Shown here: piece after piece, positions 26,192 through 35,502 of the stretch
Position numbering within the stretch: position 1 is the stretch's first letter
Layout of the letters: every line of letters begins with the position of its first letter
Assembly (NCBI GenBank): GCA_030584025.1
Contig: CP129487.1
Location: 1,302,001 to 1,366,000 of the forward strand
Source: Cyclobacteriaceae bacterium
GTDB taxonomy: Bacteria > Bacteroidota > Bacteroidia > Cytophagales > Cyclobacteriaceae
Length of the DNA: 64,000 nucleotides
Direction of reading: 5' to 3'
The notes under the pieces: model-generated
What the model was told of the DNA's origin: nothing
Seen by the model: the letters and a program-made list of their open reading frames with translations, nothing else
Databases searched by the model: none
Program-made: the position numbers and the translations under genes

Positions 26192-27277
26192 TTAAAACTT
26201 CAGCGCTGAATCAAAACCACGTTCAATTCGTTTTCCGGCTGCATATCGTTCCAGCGCCAGGTTAATGAGTTTACTGATCAGTTCAGTAAAACTCACTCCG
26301 CGTTCCTTCCACATCATCGGAAACATCGATGAGTTGGTGAATCCGGGAATGGTGTTGATTTCGTTTACATAAACTTTCCCCTTTTTGGTCAGAAATAAAT
26401 CAACGCGTGCAAAATCTTCACAGCGTAAGGCTTCATACGCTTTAACTGAAACTTCACGAACCAGTTTTATAGTGGGTTTATCAAGTTGTGCAGGCACTTC
26501 GATGGAGACCGCATCGGGGTCAACGTATTTCGCATCAAACGTGTAGAACTCGTAATTCTTTTTTAAAACAATTTCGCCCGGATTTGACGCTTGAGCAGGA
26601 GTGTTGCCCATCACGGCACATTCAATCTCTCTTCCGGTAATAAATTCTTCAAAGATCACTTCATCATCATACCGAAAGGCTTCATCCAGCGCTTTCTTAA
26701 ATTCAGATTTTTTGGAGACTTTCGAAACGCCAACTGAAGAACCCAGGCTTGCCGATTTCACCATGAAGGGCAGCTTTAATTTCTTTTCGATTTCGTCAAA
26801 TCCGATTTTCCTTTTTTCACTGAAGCGATAGGTAACAAATTTCGTTACGGGTACTCCGGCTTCTTTGAGTAAGCGCTTTGCAACAACCTTGTTCATGGAA
26901 AGGGAAGAGCCCAACACGCCCGTTCCAACCATAGGCAAATCCATGGCTTTGATGAGTCCCTGAATGCTGCCATCCTCACCATCGGTGCCGTGCAGTACCG
27001 GAAAAATCAAGTCTACTTTAACGCGATCTCCGCTAGCCAGTAAAATCAGTCCGGCATTTTTCGGGTCAAGAATAAGGCCTAACGATTTTCCCTGCTCAAT
27101 GTCTTTAGTAACTCCCTGGGTCAAAAACCACTGGCCGGTCTGACTGATACCTATGGGCAGGGGCTCAAAGCTTTCCTTATCGATAAACTCGAGGATGTTG
27201 CGGGCGGAGTTAACGGAAACACCATGTTCTACAGAGCGCCCGCCATAGAGCAAGGCAACTTTCTTTTTTCCTGACAT
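26192..27277 (-). CDS. ddl: D-alanine--D-alanine ligase
   Basis: A 361-residue ATP-grasp ligase that makes D-Ala-D-Ala for peptidoglycan precursors. Family motifs: KVALLYGGRSVEHGVSV at the N-terminus, LHGTDGEDGSIQGL, the ATP-grasp segment PFMVKSASLGSSVGV, the EFITGREIECAVMG strand, and the Mg-binding end FARVDLFLT...VNEINTIPGFTNSSMFP. The length matches Ddl. A perfect -7 box lies about 20 bases before the start, so it probably heads the transcript with the PASTA and T9SS genes. Confidence 0.95.
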   Translation of the reverse strand: MSGKKKVALLYGGRSVEHGVSVNSARNILEFIDKESFEPLPIGISQTGQWFLTQGVTKDIEQGKSLGLILDPKNAGLILLASGDRVKVDLIFPVLHGTDGEDGSIQGLIKAMDLPMVGTGVLGSSLSMNKVVAKRLLKEAGVPVTKFVTYRFSEKRKIGFDEIEKKLKLPFMVKSASLGSSVGVSKVSKKSEFKKALDEAFRYDDEVIFEEFITGREIECAVMGNTPAQASNPGEIVLKKNYEFYTFDAKYVDPDAVSIEVPAQLDKPTIKLVREVSVKAYEALRCEDFARVDLFLTKKGKVYVNEINTIPGFTNSSMFPMMWKERGVSFTELISKLINLALERYAAGKRIERGFDSALKF

Positions 27278-27297
27278 TCAGAGTAGTTTAGCAGCTT

Positions 27298-27305
27298 CAA
27301 AGATA
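27298..27305 (-). promoter_or_regulatory. -7 promoter box upstream of ddl
   Basis: On the minus strand the octamer reads TATCTTTG, a perfect match to the Bacteroidota TAnnTTTG -7 element, 20 bases before the ddl ATG. Confidence 0.55.
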
Positions 27306-27335
27306 ATCAATTCCGGGGCAACGACCGGGTGCTTT

Positions 27336-29507
27336 TTACCGGGAAAGATAAAACTTAGACGCGTAAAAGCGATCGCCAACCTGTATCCGCATGATGTAAA
27401 TGCCATCAGCTGCATTACCCAGTTCAATGGGGAAGGTTTGGTTGAGAATATTGGTGGCTGTAGTGTTTATAAACTCACGTCCCATTACATCGACCACATA
27501 GATACCGATAGCCTGGCGTTCTGAAAGATTAAAGGTAACTGTGGCTTCATCACCGTTTTTCCAATAAATAGAGTAGGGTTCGTTCACATCGAGGCGTGTT
27601 GGATCATCGTCCAGAAAAAATTCAACGTTATCAAGATACAGGTTATTGCCCCTTGCATTGGTAAATACAAAGGCAATTCGGATCTGTTGTTCACCGCTAT
27701 ACTCAGAGAGACTCAGGAATTTATCTTTGTGCCAACCAAAGTCAGTTGTTGGTTGCCAGGGTTGATTGGAGGTTTCAATGGATAGCGCTTGACCTTGTTT
27801 GTTAAATGTGGAAGGTTGATAAGTTTTTCCGCAGTCTGTTGAAATTAAAACTCGAAGTCCGTCATTTTTTGTTTCGTTGAGTGCGTATGAGTAATCAAAA
27901 AATATACTAGCTTTTGTGATGCTACTAAGGTCTATTATGGGGGTTGTCAACCACACCTCTTCACCAACTATTCCCTGGTTGAAGGCTTGCACAGTAGCTG
28001 AATTCCCGAAGTTGGTGGATGTAAGTTCCCATTCAACACCACCAAGCGGACTAACTGTTGGCCAATTCAACACATCAAATCGTTGTCGCAGTGGTAGATA
28101 ATCTTCAGATTGATCGACAAGAACGGTGGCATTTATAAAACTATTGGAAGGATCTTCATCGGCCTCACCGTTGGCTTCCGTAATCTCTATGAAAACATTA
28201 TTCAAGCCAGTGGTCAGGTTTACGGCTGAGGCAAGATTGATTAACCGTGTTGCACCACTGGGCAGTGCAGGTGTTATTGGTAATACAACGTTAGACTGGC
28301 TTAATTGATTTACCTGGTAACTTAAGGTAATGGAGTTAAGCTCAACATCACTTCGGTTCAGAATAGTTATGCTTAGTGGGGCGGTAGTTGAGCAGGAAAT
28401 TGGAGAAGGGGAATCAATTCTATTGACAGCTACATCTATCCGTTCACAAATAGCGGGTGTTTCGAGTCCCGGTGAAGTAAGTAAACTCATTCTTCTAGGC
28501 ACAGCAGGGTCATTCAAAATGAAGTCCATTCTTTCAACTTGCCCAGTGGTTAAAATATTCATGCACGCATCATCTGTGTAGTCCATATAATTCTGAAACA
28601 TACGATTAAAAGCACCACAACCGGAACTCTGTGGGTTGGTAGGGCAGCTGGTTGTACTATCTTCTTGAGTTGGCGTGTCTGTCACGTAATCATTTCCACA
28701 GTTACTATCTCCCCAAATGTGGCGAAGGCCAAAGAAGTGCCCTAATTCGTGCGTAGTTGTTCTTCCTTTATTGTAGTCAGGTTCCAGAACAAACGGCCCG
28801 TAGTCATTGCTTCCGAAAGCTTCATAGTCAATAACTACACCATCGGTCTGCGCCAAGCCACTTTGGTATTCTTCAAGTCCCTCAAGGTTTGATACAGGAA
28901 ATTGTGCGTAGCCCAGTGATAACCCGGATAGATCAGTCACCCAAATGTTCAGGTAATTTTCCGAGGGCCAATAGCTCTGCGATTTTAGTGTGGCATCATC
29001 TGGCACCCGCGACCACGATGACTTACTTCCTTGCACCCGCACAATTCCATTTGTACACAATCCGTTTGGGTCGCTTTTAGCCAAAACAAATTCGATATCC
29101 ATGCTTCCGGCCACTGGAAGAAACTCAGCAGGCGTATTGGAAGCATCGGTATTCAGTCTTTTAAAATCATTATTAATCACATCCAGTTGGGAAAAAATTT
29201 GTGCATCTGAAATGTTGGTTCCGGTACCTACAGGTTCTCCGTTATGAATAACGTGAACGACAACCGGAATCTGGTAGGGTTCATCTTGTTGCCGATGTGT
29301 TTCACCCTGCTGTTGAAGCATTCGTTTCTGCAGATCGCGTTTCTGCTTTAACCACTGCTCAAACTGAGCATCAGATTGGGGTAGCTTTCCCTGGTTGCGT
29401 AGTTGCTGCATGTACTGCACGGTTTCGCAGCGTTCTTGAGCGTGCGCATAAAATCCCGATAAGGAGAAAAGAGATGATAAAAGTAAGAATGTAACCAGCT
29501 GACGCAC
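27336..29507 (-). CDS. secreted M43-family zinc metalloprotease with T9SS sorting domain
   Basis: About 723 residues, exported. Pappalysin/M43 signature TTHELGHFFGLRHIWGD (HExxHxxGxxH) near residue 255 supplies three zinc ligands and the catalytic Glu. Upstream segments PYQIPVVVHVIHNGE and NDFKRLNTDASNTP are the usual start of this protease family; a CARDB-like and a jelly-roll module follow, and the last ~75 residues (ERQAIGIYVVDVMGREF, DGIYIMRIQVGD) are a type A sorting domain. No ATG is available; I chose a GTG (MRQLVTFLLLSSLFSLS) because an upstream TTG falls inside a -7 promoter box. Confidence 0.88.
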   Translation of the reverse strand: MRQLVTFLLLSSLFSLSGFYAHAQERCETVQYMQQLRNQGKLPQSDAQFEQWLKQKRDLQKRMLQQQGETHRQQDEPYQIPVVVHVIHNGEPVGTGTNISDAQIFSQLDVINNDFKRLNTDASNTPAEFLPVAGSMDIEFVLAKSDPNGLCTNGIVRVQGSKSSWSRVPDDATLKSQSYWPSENYLNIWVTDLSGLSLGYAQFPVSNLEGLEEYQSGLAQTDGVVIDYEAFGSNDYGPFVLEPDYNKGRTTTHELGHFFGLRHIWGDSNCGNDYVTDTPTQEDSTTSCPTNPQSSGCGAFNRMFQNYMDYTDDACMNILTTGQVERMDFILNDPAVPRRMSLLTSPGLETPAICERIDVAVNRIDSPSPISCSTTAPLSITILNRSDVELNSITLSYQVNQLSQSNVVLPITPALPSGATRLINLASAVNLTTGLNNVFIEITEANGEADEDPSNSFINATVLVDQSEDYLPLRQRFDVLNWPTVSPLGGVEWELTSTNFGNSATVQAFNQGIVGEEVWLTTPIIDLSSITKASIFFDYSYALNETKNDGLRVLISTDCGKTYQPSTFNKQGQALSIETSNQPWQPTTDFGWHKDKFLSLSEYSGEQQIRIAFVFTNARGNNLYLDNVEFFLDDDPTRLDVNEPYSIYWKNGDEATVTFNLSERQAIGIYVVDVMGREFINTTATNILNQTFPIELGNAADGIYIMRIQVGDRFYASKFYLSR

Positions 29508-29537
29508 AGACCCCAATTTAGACAAAGCTATATCAGT

Positions 29538-29545
29538 CAAAGATA
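29538..29545 (-). promoter_or_regulatory. -7 promoter box upstream of the M43 metalloprotease
   Basis: The minus strand reads TATCTTTG, a perfect Bacteroidota -7 element; a second match (TAGCTTTG) lies at 29523-29530. Either would place the transcription start before the chosen GTG start. Confidence 0.45.
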
Positions 29546-29666
29546 GTAATCGTAACCGGAATTTTGGAATCGGGTTTGGAGCTTGTTCTCCGCGGTTTTT
29601 GTATTGAATTAATTAGAATGCCCTTAAGATTGGTTAGAACCAATACTCAAGCCTAAATACGCAACA

Positions 29667-29921
29667 CTAAGAAGTTGTAAGATTCACCACCTCAATGCCT
29701 TTCACTTCAGGCACGGCCTTTTTAATGGCTTCTTCAACGCCAGCTTTAAATGTCATGGTCGACATGGGGCAGGAACCACAGGCGCCAAGGAACTCAAGCT
29801 TTACAATGTGGTCATCAGTGATCTGCTGGATTTTCACGTTGCCTCCGTCTGCTTCCAGGTAGGGGCGAATCGTATCCAGAGAGGCTTCAATGCGTTGTGT
29901 AAGATCCGTGAGCGTATTCAT
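29667..29921 (-). CDS. NifU-type C-terminal domain (Nfu-like) iron-sulfur carrier
   Basis: An 84-residue protein consisting only of the Nfu/NifU C-terminal domain. The cluster-binding CxxC is at Cys48 and Cys51 in LGACGSCPMSTMTF, and the preceding YLEADGGNVK is a family motif. Such proteins carry or deliver [4Fe-4S] clusters. Its start overlaps the stop of mrp by one base (TAATG), a strong sign of joint expression. Confidence 0.93.
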   Translation of the reverse strand: MNTLTDLTQRIEASLDTIRPYLEADGGNVKIQQITDDHIVKLEFLGACGSCPMSTMTFKAGVEEAIKKAVPEVKGIEVVNLTTS

Positions 29922-31015
29922 TAAACTTTCAATTCAACCCGTTTTGTTTCCGCTAAGTTAGCATTTCTAATGGCAATTTGTCGTGCCAGTGATTCTGCCA
30001 AGGTGCGGAATGCTTCTGCCGTAGGCCCTTCTTTCATTACAGCCGGTAAGCCTGAGTCACCGCTTTCGCGGATGCCCTGTACCAGCGGAACTTGTCCGAG
30101 AAAAGGAACACCATATTTTTCCGATAAGTTCTTGCCACCATCTTTCCCGAAAATGTAATACTTGTTATCGGGCAATTCTTCCGGAGTGAAGTAGGCCATG
30201 TTTTCTATAACACCAAGCACTGGTACGTTGATCTGCGGCTGCCGGAACATGGCTAACCCCTTGTTCGCATCGGCAATCGCTACCTTTTGTGGTGTGGTAA
30301 CGATAACCGCACCAGTTACCGGAACGGTTTGTACCAACGTAAGGTGAATGTCACTTGTTCCTGGAGGGAGGTCAATCAATAAATAGTCTAGTTCGTCCCA
30401 CACGGTTTCGCTAAAGAACTGCTTCAGGGCTGCACTGGCCATTGGCCCACGCCATACCACTGCGCTGTCGGGTGGAGTTAAAAATCCAATCGACATCAAC
30501 TTTACACCATATTGCTCCAGTGGAATGATCATAGTTTTGCCGTTGATCTCCTTCACTTCGGGTTGTTCAAACTCGCAGTTGAACATGGTAGGTATGGAAG
30601 GTCCATAAATATCAGCATCAATCAATCCTACTTTAGCGCCTTGTTGCGCAAGCGCAACAGCCAGGTTACTGGTAACGGTAGATTTGCCCACGCCACCCTT
30701 TCCGGATGCAATGGCCACAATGTTTTTTACCTGCGGAAGGAGTGGAGCATTGTTTCGAGTGGATGTAACCGAAGAAGTTATGGTAATGTCGATGGGTGTG
30801 TCTTTACCAACCACCTTTTCAACGGCATCCATACAATCTTGCCGGATCATCTCTTTCAACGGACAGGCCGGAGTGGTGAGCACTACGGTAAAAGCAACAC
30901 CTTTATCCGAAACTGACACATCTTTAATCATCCCCAGGCTCACCAGATCGCGCTTCAGGTCAGGGTCGTTAACGGTGGAGAGGGCTTTGAGGATAATTTC
31001 TTGAGTTACAGACAT
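29921..31015 (-). CDS. mrp: Mrp/NBP35-family ATPase for iron-sulfur cluster handling
   Basis: A 364-residue protein with an N-terminal MIP18/DUF59 domain (~1-85, with the conserved Cys51 in TTPACPLKE) and a P-loop ATPase domain with the deviant Walker A ASGKGGVGKSTV near residues 103-114 and LLIDLPPGTSDIHLT. The CxxC that binds a bridging cluster in E. coli ApbC/Mrp is absent; the position reads VIENMAYFTPEELPDNKYYI. Mrp proteins act as cluster carriers or scaffolds. It is coupled to the Nfu-type gene. Upstream, its start shares a base with the stop of a secreted protein. Confidence 0.92.
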   Translation of the reverse strand: MSVTQEIILKALSTVNDPDLKRDLVSLGMIKDVSVSDKGVAFTVVLTTPACPLKEMIRQDCMDAVEKVVGKDTPIDITITSSVTSTRNNAPLLPQVKNIVAIASGKGGVGKSTVTSNLAVALAQQGAKVGLIDADIYGPSIPTMFNCEFEQPEVKEINGKTMIIPLEQYGVKLMSIGFLTPPDSAVVWRGPMASAALKQFFSETVWDELDYLLIDLPPGTSDIHLTLVQTVPVTGAVIVTTPQKVAIADANKGLAMFRQPQINVPVLGVIENMAYFTPEELPDNKYYIFGKDGGKNLSEKYGVPFLGQVPLVQGIRESGDSGLPAVMKEGPTAEAFRTLAESLARQIAIRNANLAETKRVELKV

Positions 31016-33426
31016 TAGTTAGATTTTAGAATTTTATAGAATCCAGTATTATTATGGTTTGACCTAATTTGTAATAGTAATAAACCAGGGGGATATTCCT
31101 GCATATTGATTTCGTTCATTCCTGTTTTGAGGGAAATTAATTTTTTCCTTCCCAATACATCCAGTATTTCCATTGAATCAGCGTGCGTTTCATTCTCAAT
31201 AACAAGTTTATCTACAACTGGGTTAGGGTATATTCTAAGGTTTTTAAAGATATCAGATTCTGTTGAAGTAATCGTTTCAATAACGGTCTCAATGCTTGTT
31301 CCTGTAAAGGTGAAATCAACGATCGCATTATTATTGTTAACATTAACGGCAATGGGCTCATTCATCGAAAAGTCAATTGGTTTAAACAGTAAAACAACGT
31401 TGAATGTTCCGTTTCCGATTTGCTCAAAGGTATATTCTCCTTGGGGGTTCGTATGGGTTAATCTCAAAGGTGTATTTGTTTCAGAAAGCAATACTATGGG
31501 TAAGTTTGTTAGAGGAATAATATCCTTTAATCTGCCCGATGATGAATTTGTAAATACATTGCCACTGATTTCATTGGGGCCGGTTGTGGTTCCGGTGAGG
31601 GACAGTATTTCAAAGGTTATGGTGCTGTCCGATCTGAGTTTGAAGAAGCTTTCTGGTGTAAGAAAAAGTGACGCATTAAAGATGGTGGGGATATGGTTGG
31701 AGGGGTTATTAGAATCTGGTAGGTAATATAATGTATGTGGTTTTGGATTAATGCGGTAAATAAGTTCATCAGTTACTAAGCGGGTATCAATCAGTTCTAA
31801 AGAATCCTTTCCTTGTCGGTATAGAAAAAGTGTTCCGGAAGTTACCGTCTGTTGGTTTTCGTCATGTGTATTAACTACAAGGTCAAAATATTTTTCATGA
31901 ACAAAAAAATCAAACCGTTCCTGTGGTAACGTGAAGCAATTCTCAGAATTGGTACATGCAATTGATATCCGATAGTAGTCACTATCCAATGGTTGTGGGA
32001 GAATGATTTGCCAGGCGTACGTTGTCGATTGCTGATAATTTAATGTAATACTTTCAGAGATATTTTGTGTAAATAAGACATTACCAAGTGTATCACCTAA
32101 AGTTAAGGTATATTCCTGGAGTAGATTTGATGTACTTTTTCCATAGTTTATTATTAATGCAAGTAGATCAATTTTGTCATCTGCGGTGGTTAGATCATCT
32201 GGAAACGACATCCCAACCTGTAGGAGAGGAACACTTTCCTTAACTTGGAAATTCAGTGCAAAAGGTGTTGTAAAACATCGTGTACCAGTATGGCACTCAA
32301 TATGGACAGTATAGTGTCCAGCAGGTAGGGGATCTGTTAAATTCAATACCCAAGTCTGTACCAATGATTGACCTTGATTTAATGTTATGCTTCGATTTAT
32401 GTGTACTGTTTTAACTATGACGCCCTGTTCATTCTCAAACTCAATGGTGTAATTTTGTCCAGTATTACTAAAGGAATTTTCCCCGACATTCTTTAGCTCC
32501 ACGGTTAATCCAAATACGCTATTTAAATCATTATATTCAGCATTAAATGTTGCTGTCTCAATCGAAATGCTTGGAGAACGATTTACTATGAGTTGTGTAG
32601 TAAGTGTTGAATTATTGCATTCAACATGATAGGGAGGCGAGCTTATGCAAGAAAAGCTGACTTCAATAGTATAAGTTCCTTCTGCTAACTCGGTATCGCC
32701 AAGCGGAACCAAAAAATAACCATATGCATCATAAGGATAAGGATATAGAAGATTTATGTTTGTGAAGTCGGATGTTGTAGTGGCAAATATTGTTATCCCA
32801 TCAGTGTTCTTGATCTGAATGCTAAAGTTGGTTGGAACAGACAAATAGTTAGCGACTGAAATACCATCATTCTGTACTGTTGCAGCATAAGAAATAGAAA
32901 TTGATTCGTCTGTTGTAAATGCCTGGCTTGTTGAAATATGTTCGAAAGTGAGTACGGGTGTGGTAAACGCTATTGTATTGTATGAAGTTTGAGTATTATT
33001 ATCGTAATTGGTTTCTTCAATATTCTGGTCTGGGTTTAATTTTATTATTACATAATATTCTCCAGCGGGTGGTATTTCCAGAAGACTGCTAACATGCAAA
33101 GTCCAACCTTCCTTTGATTCACCACCAGCTAATAGGTAGGATGAATGCGTTGCGCTTTCATAGTATATTTTGTAATCGCTGACATCAAGGGTCTCATCAA
33201 GTGAAAAGTAAAAATCAATCCCATAGCCAATGGCATCATCAGTGCCGTTGTTTCGCATATTTACAAAAATACTCATTGGCTGACCTGGTGAGTGGCTGAT
33301 CAGTGGTCGTCCTGGACCAAATAGCTCCAAATCAATATTTGTCTGGCTGTCTAATGTGGGCTTGGACAACCCGATGGAAACAGCCAGTAAGGTCAGTAGT
33401 GTGGGGGACAGTAGAAATTTGAGCAT
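31015..33426 (-). CDS. secreted CARDB-repeat protein with type A T9SS sorting domain
   Basis: An 803-residue exported protein (signal peptide: LLSPTLLTLLAVSIGLS). It has several CARDB-like beta-sandwich repeats with patterns such as PGQPMSIFVNMRNNGTDDA, ADDKIDLLALIINYGKS and TDPLPAGHYTVHIECHTG; a Carboxypeptidase-regulatory-like segment (LRLTHTNPQGEYTFEQIGNG) near 660-720; and a final sorting domain (NLRIYPNPVVDKLVIENE, PPGLLLLQIRSN). It is probably a surface adhesin or structural protein. Its stop overlaps the mrp start, which is unusual for a surface protein. Confidence 0.85.
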   Translation of the reverse strand: MLKFLLSPTLLTLLAVSIGLSKPTLDSQTNIDLELFGPGRPLISHSPGQPMSIFVNMRNNGTDDAIGYGIDFYFSLDETLDVSDYKIYYESATHSSYLLAGGESKEGWTLHVSSLLEIPPAGEYYVIIKLNPDQNIEETNYDNNTQTSYNTIAFTTPVLTFEHISTSQAFTTDESISISYAATVQNDGISVANYLSVPTNFSIQIKNTDGITIFATTTSDFTNINLLYPYPYDAYGYFLVPLGDTELAEGTYTIEVSFSCISSPPYHVECNNSTLTTQLIVNRSPSISIETATFNAEYNDLNSVFGLTVELKNVGENSFSNTGQNYTIEFENEQGVIVKTVHINRSITLNQGQSLVQTWVLNLTDPLPAGHYTVHIECHTGTRCFTTPFALNFQVKESVPLLQVGMSFPDDLTTADDKIDLLALIINYGKSTSNLLQEYTLTLGDTLGNVLFTQNISESITLNYQQSTTYAWQIILPQPLDSDYYRISIACTNSENCFTLPQERFDFFVHEKYFDLVVNTHDENQQTVTSGTLFLYRQGKDSLELIDTRLVTDELIYRINPKPHTLYYLPDSNNPSNHIPTIFNASLFLTPESFFKLRSDSTITFEILSLTGTTTGPNEISGNVFTNSSSGRLKDIIPLTNLPIVLLSETNTPLRLTHTNPQGEYTFEQIGNGTFNVVLLFKPIDFSMNEPIAVNVNNNNAIVDFTFTGTSIETVIETITSTESDIFKNLRIYPNPVVDKLVIENETHADSMEILDVLGRKKLISLKTGMNEINMQEYPPGLLLLQIRSNHNNTGFYKILKSN

Positions 33427-33491
33427 TTTAATAGTAAAACCCCAAATTTCGGTTTTAAAGCCTTTTCGGCAAAATCTTCCATGCCATAAAC

Positions 33492-33499
33492 TATCTTTG
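33492..33499 (+). promoter_or_regulatory. -7 promoter box upstream of dnaG
   Basis: TATCTTTG matches the Bacteroidota TAnnTTTG -7 element perfectly and lies 30 bases before the dnaG ATG. Confidence 0.5.
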
Positions 33500-33529
33500 T
33501 ACCCTTATTTTATTTCTGCAATCTGAGAA

Positions 33530-35449
33530 ATGATCTCCCGCCAAACCATAGATGAAATCCGCAACCGCATTGATATTGTGGATGTGGTCAGCGACTTTGT
33601 TTCCCTGAAGCGGTCGGGGCAGAATTACAAGGCGTTAAGCCCGTTTACCAACGAAAAAACGCCTTCTTTTTACGTGGTTCCCTCCAAGGGCATTTTTAAG
33701 GATTTCAGCAGTGGCAAAGGGGGTGATGGCATCACTTTCGTGATGGAACATGAGGGCATGAGCTACGTGGAAGCCCTGAAATACCTGGCCAGGAAATACG
33801 GGGTTGAAATCAAAGAAGACGACCGAACCCCTGAAGACCTTGCCGCGCAGAGTGAGCGCGACAGCCTCTATATCGTGATGCAGTTTGCGAAGGATTACTT
33901 CAAGGAAACCCTGCATAAGCATGACGAGGGAAAGAGCATCGGTCTGAGTTATTTCCGCGAACGGGGTTTTAACGATCGCATCCTGGAGAAATTCGAGTTG
34001 GGGTACAGCTTAAATGAATGGAGGCATCTTCACGATGAAGCGTTGAAAAAGGGTTTCAGTGAAAGTGTTCTCGAAAAGGCGGGACTGATCATCAAAAAAG
34101 AGGATAAGGTTTACGATCGCTTTCGCGGACGTGTCATATTTCCGGTGCATAACCTCTCCGGCAAAGTGGTTGCCTTTGGTGCGCGTATTCTCACCAAAGA
34201 AAAAGACCAACCGAAGTACATCAACTCACCGGAGACCGACATCTATCACAAGAGCCAGGTATTGTATGGGTTGTATCAGGCCAAGAATGAAATTCGCAAA
34301 TACGATTTCTGTTTCCTGGTGGAAGGGTACACGGATGTCATCTCCCTTCATCTTTCTGGAATTGAAAACGTAGTAGCTTCTTCGGGTACGGCATTAACCG
34401 AAGAGCAGATTCGCCTGATGCGCAGGTTCACCGAAAACGTAACGGTGTTGTTTGATGGTGATGCGGCCGGTATTAAAGCCGCGTTGCGCGGAATTGATCT
34501 TGTTCTGAAAGGTGGATTGAATGTACGCGTAGTGTTGTTACCGGATGGAGAAGACCCGGACAGCTATTCAAAAAAGTTAGGCAGCTCAAAATTTCAGGAG
34601 TACCTGAAGGCGCACACCAAAGATTTTATTTCGTTCAAGATTGATTTGCTGTCTGCCGGCACCTCAAACGATCCGATTAAACGGGCAGAGGCAATTCGTG
34701 AAATTGTTACCAGCATTGCGCTTATCCCTGATCCGATCAAACGGTCGGTATACATAAAAGAAACGGGTGATTTACTGAAGATTCAGGAGTCGGTATTGCT
34801 TACGGAGCTAAATAAAATTCTGATTGCAGAGAAAAAGAAACGCGATCAGGAACGCATGCGTGACGAGGTTGTTGAACCACTTCCCGAAATTATCGATGAA
34901 GTTGTTCAGGCCAGCAAGACAGACGCACAAACGATGGTGCAGATGCAGGAACGGGAAACGATTCGATTGTTATTGAATTATGCTGAAAATGGTGTGGGTG
35001 ATGATCAGAAAGTAATTGATTTCCTGTTGAGTGAATTGGATGATGTGGAATTTATCAATCCGGTTTACCGGGAAATATTTGATGCATTTAAAACCGGAGC
35101 CGAAAGTGATACGCGAATTGATAATTTCTACTTTCTTGAAAATGGATCGGATCCGGTAAAGCGTGCCGTGGCAGATTTGATGACATCGCGGTACGAAACG
35201 TCACCGCATTGGAGCGACAAGTATCACATCTATTTCCCGCACGAGAAAGAGGTAATTCATGATGTGGCGATGTCAAATGTGCTGCGCCTGAAATTCCGTC
35301 TGATACAGAAAATGATGGAGGAAAACCTGAAAGACTTGAAAGCAAGTAAAGATGATATAACTGTTGATAAGCACCTGGCAATACACGCCCAACTTAAAGA
35401 ATCCGAACGGCAGTTGGCTTCTTTCCTGGGGATAGTGGTTTCCAAGTAG
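33530..35449 (+). CDS. dnaG: DNA primase
   Basis: A 639-residue primase that makes RNA primers at the replication fork. The N-terminal CHC2-type domain is recognisable (SLKRSGQNYKALSPFTNEKT, GIFKDFSSGKGGDG), but the four zinc ligands are replaced: Ser37, Thr40, Asp58 and Ser61 stand where Cys, His, Cys and Cys are expected. The TOPRIM core is intact, with VEGYTDVISLH, SSGTALT and VLFDGDAAGIKA. The C-terminal region is the helicase-binding part. Other Cytophagales/Flavobacteria primases appear to lack the zinc motif too, from memory. It is probably fully functional. Confidence 0.95.
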   Translation: MISRQTIDEIRNRIDIVDVVSDFVSLKRSGQNYKALSPFTNEKTPSFYVVPSKGIFKDFSSGKGGDGITFVMEHEGMSYVEALKYLARKYGVEIKEDDRTPEDLAAQSERDSLYIVMQFAKDYFKETLHKHDEGKSIGLSYFRERGFNDRILEKFELGYSLNEWRHLHDEALKKGFSESVLEKAGLIIKKEDKVYDRFRGRVIFPVHNLSGKVVAFGARILTKEKDQPKYINSPETDIYHKSQVLYGLYQAKNEIRKYDFCFLVEGYTDVISLHLSGIENVVASSGTALTEEQIRLMRRFTENVTVLFDGDAAGIKAALRGIDLVLKGGLNVRVVLLPDGEDPDSYSKKLGSSKFQEYLKAHTKDFISFKIDLLSAGTSNDPIKRAEAIREIVTSIALIPDPIKRSVYIKETGDLLKIQESVLLTELNKILIAEKKKRDQERMRDEVVEPLPEIIDEVVQASKTDAQTMVQMQERETIRLLLNYAENGVGDDQKVIDFLLSELDDVEFINPVYREIFDAFKTGAESDTRIDNFYFLENGSDPVKRAVADLMTSRYETSPHWSDKYHIYFPHEKEVIHDVAMSNVLRLKFRLIQKMMEENLKDLKASKDDITVDKHLAIHAQLKESERQLASFLGIVVSK

Positions 35450-35502
35450 CGGAACAATAGTGATTGTGAATATGTTTGAATAACAAGTTTGTTTAAAAAC
35501 GA

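Noticed and set aside
35450..35502. possible FMN riboswitch upstream of ribBA
   Set aside because: Only 53 bases of leader, with no RFN-element motifs.
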